Assembly (NCBI GenBank): GCA_947505565.1
Contig: CANNLB010000307.1
Span: 1 to 5,067 of the forward strand
DNA length: 5,067 nt
Source: Acidobacteriota bacterium
GTDB lineage: Bacteria; Acidobacteriota; Terriglobia; Bryobacterales; Bryobacteraceae
Direction: 5' to 3'
Shown: positions 1 to 4,779 of the stretch, piece by piece
Layout: the number at the start of each line of letters is the position of its first letter
How positions within the stretch are numbered: the first letter of the stretch is position 1
Made by a program: the position numbers and the translations under genes
The notes under the pieces: generated by a model
The model's input: the letters and a program-made list of their open reading frames with translations, nothing else
What the model was told of the DNA's origin: nothing
The model's database searches: none

Positions 1-590
1 TCGAGGCGCTGGCGCATGACGTTTTCAAAAAGCTGGCGGGCGCGGTCGCCGGCGACCGGATCGGTGTAGAGGACGGCGGCTTGGGGATTCTGCATGGCGC
101 GGGCCTGAAGAATGGGGCCGCGCTCCCGCAGGATGGAGGTGACGGCTTCTAGTTCCGGGGCGGCGACTGCAAACGGGGTGGATTTCACGGTGGCGACGCG
201 CTGGCCAGCGACGGCAAAGCTGAAATTGGTTAGGGTGGCGATGACGATGGAGGCGGTGCAGTTGATTTGCTTCAGGAGCTCATCGTCAATGAGCAGGCAG
301 CAATCCTGCGTCGCGAAGAGGTTGGCGCGTCCGCCGGCAGCGGCCCGGATTTCGAGGGCACCGCAGCCGATGGTGGTTGCCACCTGCATCACGGCTTCGT
401 CTTCGGTGACCTCGCCTTCGTCTAGCGAGGTAACCCAAACTTCGGCCATGCCCTCGATTTCGAGCAGGCGGACGTCTTCCTCGTTCAGGACGTGTCCCTT
501 CGCGAGGAGCTTCTTTCCGCCGGGCCGAAAAATGGTGCAGCAGAGAATTCGTCCAGTGGACTCGCGGACATCGACGGTCAGAGCCTTCAT
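1..590 (-). CDS. Molybdopterin-binding / molybdenum cofactor biosynthesis protein, N-terminal part (3' end outside window)
   Basis: About 196 codons are visible from an ATG at 588-590; the frame stays open to the left edge, so the C-terminus is missing. An AGAGG Shine-Dalgarno sequence lies about 5 nt upstream of the ATG and supports this start. The protein resembles the N-terminal portion of MoeA-like molybdopterin-binding proteins of roughly 340 residues, which in some bacteria are fused or linked to a cytidylyltransferase. Seen: a first small domain with the FRPGGKKLLAKGHVLNEEDV stretch (residues 21-40) and a GMAEVWV strand (47-53), then the GRANLFA segment (87-93), the VAGQRVATVKSTPFAV segment (127-142), and a stretch with AAVLYTDPVAGD (171-182), where the MoCF/MoaB-like domain begins in relatives. 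Known of the family: these domains bind molybdopterin or its adenylate during cofactor assembly in the cytoplasm. The exact reaction cannot be decided from the fragment. It is the same strand as the arg operon but separated from it by 323 bp and has its own promoter candidate. A long opposite-strand frame over it is a shadow. Confidence 0.72.
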   Translation of the reverse strand, partial: MKALTVDVRESTGRILCCTIFRPGGKKLLAKGHVLNEEDVRLLEIEGMAEVWVTSLDEGEVTEDEAVMQVATTIGCGALEIRAAAGGRANLFATQDCCLLIDDELLKQINCTASIVIATLTNFSFAVAGQRVATVKSTPFAVAAPELEAVTSILRERGPILQARAMQNPQAAVLYTDPVAGDRARQLFENVMRQRL

Positions 591-628
591 GCTTGCCTCT
601 TTAGAACTAAATAATCCGGTTCAGAATT

Positions 629-670
629 GATATACAGATCGGATACTTTGTTGCTGATTATACAGATAGG
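629..670. repeat. Pair of short direct repeats upstream of the molybdopterin-binding protein gene
   Basis: TATACAGAT occurs at 631-639 and again at 659-667, a 28-bp period. The flanks also resemble each other (GATATACAGATCGG at 629-642 and GATTATACAGATAGG at 656-670). The second copy covers the TATAAT promoter candidate, and the first lies between it and the start codon. This geometry would fit tandem sites of a regulator, but a nine-base repeat in AT-rich DNA may also be chance. Confidence 0.35.
657..662 (-). promoter_or_regulatory. Candidate -10 box (TATAAT) for the molybdopterin-binding protein gene
   Basis: The minus strand reads a perfect TATAAT here in an AT-rich stretch, predicting a leader of about 60 nt before the ATG at 590. 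No good -35 hexamer is seen at 16-18 bp spacing; a TTGGGT lies too far upstream (21-bp spacer). The box overlaps one copy of a short direct repeat (TATACAGAT on the plus strand), which could be a regulator site. The assignment rests on the hexamer and its position only. Confidence 0.4.
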
Positions 671-835
671 TGGCTTTTGTAGTACCCAATTTCTCTCGAT
701 TTTTTTGGTTCATTTGCGGGTAATGCAATTGGCAAATCGGTAGCAAACGTCGGACATGATGGAGGGCCAGGCAGTACTACAGCTTCTGAAGTTATAGCAA
801 ATATTCCACTTATCTATCGGTACCCATTGATGGCT

Positions 836-880
836 TTACCCACAAACGAGGGTATCGATAATGCCCTCATGAGTGGGTAA
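836..880. repeat. Nested symmetric inverted repeat
   Basis: The outer arms are TTACCCAC (836-843) and GTGGGTAA (873-880), an exact 8-bp inverted match. Inside them GAGGG (848-852) and CCCTC (864-868) form a second exact match, separated from the outer arms by four bases on each side. The centre holds the palindrome TATCGATA (853-860). As RNA this would fold as a hairpin with a 4x4 internal loop. It lies 34 bp beyond the acetyltransferase stop codon in the direction of that transcript, so it could mark the end of the arg message, but no U-run follows on either strand. A protein-binding site is an alternative. Confidence 0.5.
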
Positions 881-887
881 GTGCGCA

Positions 888-901
888 CCCGCAAGTGCGG
901 G
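888..901 (-). terminator. Small GC hairpin after the arg operon, weak terminator candidate
   Basis: CCCGC and GCGGG (888-892 and 897-901) pair around a 4-nt loop, starting 12 nt after the acetyltransferase stop codon. A self-complementary GTGCGCAC lies next to it at 881-888. There is no T-run on the minus strand after the hairpin, so a classical intrinsic terminator is not shown. It may instead protect the 3' end of the message. Confidence 0.25.
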
Positions 902-913
902 CTCCTGGCTGCC

Positions 914-1444
914 CTATTCAGGGGCGAGCGTTTTCAGCATAGCAATCTCATCGCAGGCTTGAAATTTTGGGCAGCGCAGGCAATCTTTCCATGCCTTTAG
1001 GGGTAATTCTCCTCGGTCCACGACTTCATACCCTAATTTTCGAAAGAAACCATCGACGTAGGTGAAGGCGAAAAGCGTGCGGAGGCCGAAGGCTAGGGCT
1101 TCTGTTTCGAGAGATTCGAGTAATTGGCGTCCTAGGCCGTGCTGTTTCCAGGCGGGGTCGACGGCGAGACTGCGGATTTCGGCGGCGAGCGGGCTATAGA
1201 TGTGTAAAGCGGCGCAGGCGACGAGCCGTGAGCCGGTATATATAACGGTAAAGTCGCGGATATTTTCGGCCATTTCGAACTCGGTACGGGGGAGCATGAT
1301 CCCCTTGGCGGCGTAGTCGTTGATGAGACCGAGGAGCGGACCGATGTCGCGGAGGGTGGCGCTTTTGAGAACGGTAGGACCTTCAACGTATTCGGAAGGC
1401 ACGAGTGAACGCGGTGTGGCGATCGAGATGAGGGGGCTGCTCAT
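914..1444 (-). CDS. argA: Short GNAT-type N-acetylglutamate synthase (amino-acid N-acetyltransferase)
   Basis: The 176-residue protein is a single GNAT domain. Acetyl-CoA binding motif A is seen as AAEIRSLAVDPAWKQHGLGR (residues 87-106), with the QHGLGR pyrophosphate loop at 101-106. The C-terminal part has FFRKLGYEVV (133-142) and then ELPLKAWKDC with cysteines at 155, 158 and 164 (C-x2-C-x5-C), a tail typical of the short, stand-alone N-acetylglutamate synthases of the Rv2747 kind. These catalyse acetyl-CoA + L-glutamate to N-acetylglutamate, the first step of arginine synthesis, in the cytoplasm. Unlike classical ArgA it lacks the kinase-like arginine-binding domain. The ATG at 1442-1444 is preceded by AGAGGA, 9 nt away and lying in the last codons of argB; only 6 nt separate it from the argB stop, so translation is probably coupled. 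The operon context strongly supports the role. About 25 residues precede the start of the usual domain; the next ATG is at residue 50, inside the domain, so the start is kept. Confidence 0.85.
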   Translation of the reverse strand: MSSPLISIATPRSLVPSEYVEGPTVLKSATLRDIGPLLGLINDYAAKGIMLPRTEFEMAENIRDFTVIYTGSRLVACAALHIYSPLAAEIRSLAVDPAWKQHGLGRQLLESLETEALAFGLRTLFAFTYVDGFFRKLGYEVVDRGELPLKAWKDCLRCPKFQACDEIAMLKTLAPE

Positions 1445-1450
1445 GATCGA

Positions 1451-2224
1451 CTATCCTCTGACGAAGCGGGTTCCGACGGGCTCATTGGCCCTGAGTCGCG
1501 CGACGATGTCGACAGTTCCGCCGGGGGCGATCACGACCTCTTCGACGCCGCCGCGGAGGGCGTCCGCAGCGGCGTTGAGTTTGGCCTGCATGCCGCCGGT
1601 GGCGACGCCGGTTTCGACGAGCGCCCGGCTTTGGGCCAGAGTGAGGACGGGGATCACCATACCCGCGGCATCCTTGACGCCGTCGACATCGGTAAGGAAC
1701 AAGAGTTTGGCGGCGCGGTAGCCGATGGCGCAGGCGACGGCCATTTGGTCAGCGTTGACGTTATAGATATTACCGAAGCGGTCTCCGGCGACGCAGGCGA
1801 CGACGGGGAGTAGGCGACCGGCGGTAAGGACTTCGAGCACGGCTGGGTTCGAACGGATGACGCGGCCGACGGCGCCGAGTTCCGGGCGGAGTTGTTCGGC
1901 CTCGGCGAGGCCGGCGTCAATGCCGCTAAGGCCTACGGCGGGCGCCCCGGCGGCGACGAGAGAGGCGACGAGAAGGTGGTTGACCGTGCCGGCGAAGACC
2001 TTCAGCACGGCGTCGAGCACATCCGGCGTGGTGACGCGGAGGCCTTCGACGAAGTGGTTCTCGACGTTGCGTTCGGCGAGAAACCGGGTCATTTGCTTTC
2101 CGCCGCCGTGGACGACGACGGTTTCCGGATTGGCGGCGAGGGCTTGGGCGAGTTGGGCGCTGATGGCCGAGCGCGAGGCGGGTTCGTCGAGCAGAGTGCC
2201 GCCGAGTTTGATGAGCAGTCTCAT
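1451..2224 (-). CDS. argB: Acetylglutamate kinase
   Basis: This enzyme phosphorylates N-acetyl-L-glutamate with ATP, the second step of arginine synthesis. It is complete at 257 residues, about the length of the E. coli enzyme. Amino-acid-kinase motifs appear in order: KLGGTLLDE with catalytic Lys6, the glycine-rich VVVHGGGKQ (36-44), EGLRVT (60-65) with the substrate-binding Arg63, NVNADQMA (155-162) with Asn155 and Asp159, LTDVDGVKD (177-185), and GGMQAKLNAA (210-219) with Lys215. Lys6 is almost at the N-terminus, so the extra N-terminal helix of arginine-inhibited hexameric kinases is absent; the enzyme is inferred to be the arginine-insensitive dimeric type. The start ATG overlaps the argC stop as ATGA, with AGGG 6 nt upstream inside the argC end. 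The acetyltransferase gene follows after 6 nt. No odd residues were noticed. Confidence 0.96.
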   Translation of the reverse strand: MRLLIKLGGTLLDEPASRSAISAQLAQALAANPETVVVHGGGKQMTRFLAERNVENHFVEGLRVTTPDVLDAVLKVFAGTVNHLLVASLVAAGAPAVGLSGIDAGLAEAEQLRPELGAVGRVIRSNPAVLEVLTAGRLLPVVACVAGDRFGNIYNVNADQMAVACAIGYRAAKLLFLTDVDGVKDAAGMVIPVLTLAQSRALVETGVATGGMQAKLNAAADALRGGVEEVVIAPGGTVDIVARLRANEPVGTRFVRG

Positions 2225-3201
2225 AGCAGGCCCTGAGTTTCGGGGAAGCCGAGGATGAGATTCATATTTTGGATTGCTTGGCCGGCGGCGCCTTTGACGA
2301 GATTGTCGATGGCGGCGACGACGATGCCGCGCTTGGTGCGGCCGTCGAAGACGACGCCGATGTCGCAGAAATTGGTGTGGGCGACGGCGCGGAGGTCGGG
2401 CACTTTGCCGGGTTCGTAGATGCGGACGAAGGGTTCGTCGGCGTAGCGGGTTTCGTACATGCCGACGATTTCGGCGGCGCTTTTCAGGTCGGACGCGCGG
2501 AAGTAGATGGTTTCGAGAATGCCGCGGTGGACCGGGATCAGTTGGGCGGCAAAGCTAAATTCGGCTTCGCGGAGGCCGGTGTTTTGGAGCACTTCGGCGA
2601 CGTGGCGGTGGTAGAGCAACGAATAGGCCGAGAAGTTCTCGGTGACTTCGCAAAAGTGGGTGGCGAGGCTGGCTTTGCGGCCGGCGCCGCTGACACCGCT
2701 TTTGGCGTCGCAGACGACGCCAGCTTGGCGGTCGATGACATCGACGAGGGGGGCGAGGGCGAGGCTGGCGGCGGTGGGGTAGCAGCCGGGGTTGGAGATG
2801 AGCCGCTGGCCGACGGCGTCCTTGCGGTTGAGTTCCGGCAGGACGTAGACGGCTTCGGCGAGCAGTTCGGGCTGGGTGTGTTCCTCTTTGTACCAACGCT
2901 GGTAGCTTTCGACGGTGCCGAGGCGAAAGGCTCCGGAGAGATCGACGATCTTCGCGCCGGCGGCGAGGTAGCCGGGGGCGAGTTCCATCGAAACTTCGGG
3001 CGGGGTGGCGAGGAAGATTCCGTCGAGGCCGGCCGCGGCGACGGCTTCGGCGCTTGCTGGCATGGTGGTTTGGCCCTTGACGGCCGTCGGGTCTTCGCGG
3101 TGCTCCATACGGAACACTTCGACGCCGCCGTGACGGCTCAGAAGCTGGGCGAGTTCAGCCCCGCTATAACCGCGAAAACCAACGATTCCAATCTTTTTCA
3201 T
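2221..3201 (-). CDS. argC: N-acetyl-gamma-glutamyl-phosphate reductase
   Basis: ArgC reduces N-acetylglutamyl phosphate with NADPH to N-acetylglutamate semialdehyde, the third step of arginine synthesis. The 326-residue protein is complete. The N-terminal Rossmann motif is GIVGFRGYSGAEL (5-17; GxxGxxG at 8-14). The catalytic site is SNPGCYPTAA (136-145) with nucleophile Cys140. SGVSGAGRK (168-176) and the HRH..E region (198-203), which holds the expected conserved histidine, follow, and RGIVVAAIDNLVKGAAGQA (291-309) with QNMN is the usual C-terminal signature. It is the first gene of the argC-argB-acetyltransferase operon and overlaps argB by 4 bp. The ATG at 3199-3201 directly precedes the Rossmann strand, so the start is secure, although no clear Shine-Dalgarno sequence is seen; its place is taken by an AT-rich palindrome. 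A 312-codon opposite-strand frame is a shadow of the GC-rich codon pattern. Confidence 0.96.
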   Translation of the reverse strand: MKKIGIVGFRGYSGAELAQLLSRHGGVEVFRMEHREDPTAVKGQTTMPASAEAVAAAGLDGIFLATPPEVSMELAPGYLAAGAKIVDLSGAFRLGTVESYQRWYKEEHTQPELLAEAVYVLPELNRKDAVGQRLISNPGCYPTAASLALAPLVDVIDRQAGVVCDAKSGVSGAGRKASLATHFCEVTENFSAYSLLYHRHVAEVLQNTGLREAEFSFAAQLIPVHRGILETIYFRASDLKSAAEIVGMYETRYADEPFVRIYEPGKVPDLRAVAHTNFCDIGVVFDGRTKRGIVVAAIDNLVKGAAGQAIQNMNLILGFPETQGLL

Positions 3202-3204
3202 GGC

Positions 3205-3218
3205 TGATTAATTATTCA
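3205..3218. promoter_or_regulatory. ARG-box-like palindrome in the argC leader (candidate ArgR operator)
   Basis: The minus strand reads TGAATAATTAATCA. The ARG-box core known from E. coli and B. subtilis is TGAAT-N4-ATTCA, so nine of ten defined bases match. It lies between the predicted argC transcription start and the ATG, in the right place to block elongation or ribosome binding. Only one box is seen, while many ArgR targets have two, and the host's possession of ArgR is not shown here. Confidence 0.35.
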
Positions 3219-3230
3219 TCCGACTGCATA

Positions 3231-3239
3231 ATTATACCA
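3231..3239 (-). promoter_or_regulatory. Extended -10 promoter for the argCB-acetyltransferase operon
   Basis: The minus strand reads TGGTATAAT, a perfect TGn-TATAAT extended -10 element, only 1 bp beyond the stop codon of the zinc-ribbon gene. No strong -35 is seen at the expected distance (CAATAG at 3254-3259), which extended -10 promoters tolerate. The predicted start near 3224 would give a leader of about 23 nt. If the zinc-ribbon transcript is not terminated, argC could also be read from upstream, since no terminator lies between them. Confidence 0.55.
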
Positions 3240-3240
3240 T

Positions 3241-3705
3241 TCAGGACGGGCGACTATTGTTCTGCTCGTTGACGCTGCGGTCCGCCATTTCGCCGACGAT
3301 CGGCAACCGGATTAGCTGATCGGCGGAAGTTTTGACGAGCATCAGGATCCCGGTGGCAAGCAAACCCAGTTCGAGAATGGGGATGATGCGCCGAAGCCAG
3401 GAGACGCGCAGGACCGGCTCCAGCGCGATATCGACGATCATCCAGGCGACGAAAAGATAGAGCCCCTGGAAGGCGTGGAAACGGACGAGACGGTTGCTCT
3501 GGAAGCGGCGGGTCGAGAGGATGACGAGGCTCATGATCCAGCCGAGCCACGGGAGGTAGCAGAGAATCGCCGCATTGCGGGGCTTCAAGGAGGCTAACGG
3601 ATCGGTTCCAGCGGGGGTGTCCGCTCCGGGCTGGGCCGTGCCGCAGCTTTGGCAGAACGCAGCGGTGCTTTGGACCTGGGTTCCGCAATGTGTACAAAAG
3701 GGCAT
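3241..3705 (-). CDS. Zinc-ribbon membrane protein, DUF4870/Tic20-like
   Basis: The 154-residue protein starts with a zinc ribbon: CTHC (Cys4, Cys7) and CQSC (Cys18, Cys21), the common zinc_ribbon_2 pattern, followed by a Gly/Pro/Ala linker (24-40). Three hydrophobic segments follow at about 45-63, 80-97 and 107-124. Between the first two lies NRLVRFHAFQG (71-81), and near the end LIRLPIVGEMADR (131-143); both recall DUF4870/Tic20-like small membrane proteins. The function is unknown; the ribbon would face the cytoplasm in the usual topology. The ATG at 3703-3705 is preferred because AAGGA lies 8 nt upstream and the ribbon follows at once; a TTG 30 nt further upstream would add ten residues and lies before the ribosome site. 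The gene is divergent from the MBL gene and lies 39 bp upstream of argC on the same strand. Confidence 0.75.
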   Translation of the reverse strand: MPFCTHCGTQVQSTAAFCQSCGTAQPGADTPAGTDPLASLKPRNAAILCYLPWLGWIMSLVILSTRRFQSNRLVRFHAFQGLYLFVAWMIVDIALEPVLRVSWLRRIIPILELGLLATGILMLVKTSADQLIRLPIVGEMADRSVNEQNNSRPS

Positions 3706-3780
3706 TTCCTGCGTCCTTAATTTTGTTTTACGCAATCGGGGCTTGCGATGTTCCTGCTGTCTTCAGTAGCATGGGCAACG
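3706..3780. promoter_or_regulatory. Divergent intergenic region, presumed promoters in both directions
   Basis: These 75 bp separate the start codons of the divergent zinc-ribbon and MBL-fold genes, so both promoters must lie here or within the opposite gene's start. An AT-rich patch at about 3718-3731 is the likeliest core. No convincing -35/-10 pair was found on either strand. Confidence 0.35.
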
Positions 3781-4779
3781 ATGAAATTTTTATCCATCTT
3801 TCTCCTTCTTTCGCTGACCGCCTTCCCACTTGCTGCGGCGGAGAAGACGCTCGACATCTATTTTATCGATGTTGAAGGCGGCCAGGCGACGCTGATTGTC
3901 ACGCCGGACAAGCAGTCCCTGCTGGTGGACACCGGTTGGCCAGGATTCGAAGACCGCGACGCGGACCGGATCGTGAAGGCGGCAAAGAAGGCTGGTCTGA
4001 AGAAAATCGACAATTTGGTGATCACGCATTATCACCGCGATCACGTGGGCGGCATTTCGCAACTGCTGCAGAAGATGCCGGTTGTTAACTTTATCGACCA
4101 CGGGCCGAATCGGGAGACGGATCGGGCGGCGGAGCAGTTGATGGCGGCGTATACGAAAGCCACGGCGACCGGGCAGCGGAAGTCGGTGAAGCCGGGGGAC
4201 ATGATTGCGCTGAAGGGTGCCGAGGTGAAAGTGGTCAGCGCCGATGGGGAAGTTTTGAGCGGGGCGGGGGCGAAGAATCCGCATTGCAGCGAAGCGAAGA
4301 AGGAAGCGGATCCGACTGAGAACGCCCGCAGCTTGGGATTCCTTCTGACGTTCGGCAAATTCAAATTTGTCGATCTCGGCGACCTGACTTGGAACAAAGA
4401 GCTGGAGTTGGCCTGTCCAGCGGATCGGCTGGGGGCGGTGTCGGTGTATCTGACGACGCACCATGGGGCGGACACTTCGGGCGCGAAGGGGATCGTGCAT
4501 GCGCTCCGGCCGCAGGTTGCCATCATGAACAATGGCTCGAAGAAGGGCGGTTCGCCGGCGGCTTGGCAGACGGTGAAGGCGTCGCCGGGGCTCGAAGACA
4601 TTTGGCAGCTTCACTACGCGATTGCGGGCGGGAAGGAGAACAACGCGCCCGACGCGTTTTTGGCCGATGTGGACGAGTTCGGTACGGGTAACTATCTGAA
4701 GGTGAGCGCGAGCAAGGACGGCTCGTTCTCGGTGTTCAACTCGCGGAACAAGTTTACGAAGACGTACCGGGCCCGGTAA
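3781..4779 (+). CDS. Exported MBL-fold hydrolase related to the ComEC C-terminal domain
   Basis: The 332-residue protein begins with a signal peptide: Met-Lys, a hydrophobic core (3-16) and an Ala-rich cleavage region (AAA at 18-20, probable cut before Glu21). A metallo-beta-lactamase domain follows: DIYFIDVEGGQATLIV (25-40), LLVDTG (48-53), the metal motif THYHRDHVGG (82-91; His83, His85, Asp87, His88), SLGFLLTFGKFKFVDLGDLT (184-203) with a bridging Asp at 198 or 201, and TTHHGADTSG (225-234). The FIDV-GQ start, SLGFLL..GDL and HHGADTS-RPQVAIMNNG order matches the MBL domain of the DNA-uptake protein ComEC, a domain inferred to be a nuclease. No ComEC membrane channel is present, so this is a separate extracytoplasmic enzyme; the substrate is unknown, with nucleic acid or phosphodiester as an inference. 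An ATG at 3748 would add 11 residues, but the start at 3781 gives a canonical signal peptide. Neither start has a clear ribosome site. It runs convergently into sbcC and overlaps its end by 26 bp. Confidence 0.82.
   Translation: MKFLSIFLLLSLTAFPLAAAEKTLDIYFIDVEGGQATLIVTPDKQSLLVDTGWPGFEDRDADRIVKAAKKAGLKKIDNLVITHYHRDHVGGISQLLQKMPVVNFIDHGPNRETDRAAEQLMAAYTKATATGQRKSVKPGDMIALKGAEVKVVSADGEVLSGAGAKNPHCSEAKKEADPTENARSLGFLLTFGKFKFVDLGDLTWNKELELACPADRLGAVSVYLTTHHGADTSGAKGIVHALRPQVAIMNNGSKKGGSPAAWQTVKASPGLEDIWQLHYAIAGGKENNAPDAFLADVDEFGTGNYLKVSASKDGSFSVFNSRNKFTKTYRAR

Larger units (their letters stand above)
591..913. other. Intergenic region, 323 bp, AT-richer than its surroundings
   Basis: This gap lies between the 5' end of the molybdopterin-binding protein gene and the 3' end of the acetyltransferase gene, both on the minus strand. 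It is clearly less GC-rich than the genes on both sides. It holds a TATAAT candidate and direct repeats at its left, and inverted repeats at its right (836-901). On the plus strand, 683-880 is open for 65 codons plus a TAA but has no ATG with a ribosome site; the only in-frame ATGs are near its end (830 and 869). No tRNA, known riboswitch or transposon end was recognised. It may be a regulatory region or the worn remnant of a lost gene. Confidence 0.6.

Noticed and set aside
112..630. A 172-codon plus-strand frame at the left end
   Set aside because: Ser/Arg-rich low-information sequence antisense to the molybdopterin-binding protein frame, which has recognisable family segments and a ribosome site.
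679..780. GTAGTAC (679-685) and GTACTAC (774-780) as arms of an inverted repeat
   Set aside because: Only seven bases, containing the self-complementary AGTACT theme or part of it, and 88 bp apart. Likely chance.
591..913. tRNA, riboswitch (for example a molybdenum-cofactor element) or insertion sequence in the gap
   Set aside because: No cloverleaf, no recognisable conserved riboswitch core and no terminal inverted repeats with target duplication were found.
2269..3207. A 312-codon plus-strand open frame opposite argC
   Set aside because: Composition is extremely Gly/Ala/Asp/Val-rich, as expected from antisense of GC-rich codons. argC on the other strand has complete catalytic motifs.
3706..3735. 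TTG start ten codons upstream for the zinc-ribbon protein
   Set aside because: The AAGGA ribosome site lies after this TTG and is properly spaced for the ATG at 3703-3705.
3748..3780. An earlier ATG (3748) as start of the MBL protein
   Set aside because: It would put a hydrophobic stretch before the Lys of a canonical signal peptide. The ATG at 3781 gives Met-Lys plus a standard core and cleavage site.
3790..4614. A 274-codon minus-strand frame opposite the MBL gene
   Set aside because: Arg/Leu/Pro-rich shadow; the plus strand carries the signal peptide and all metal motifs of the MBL fold.
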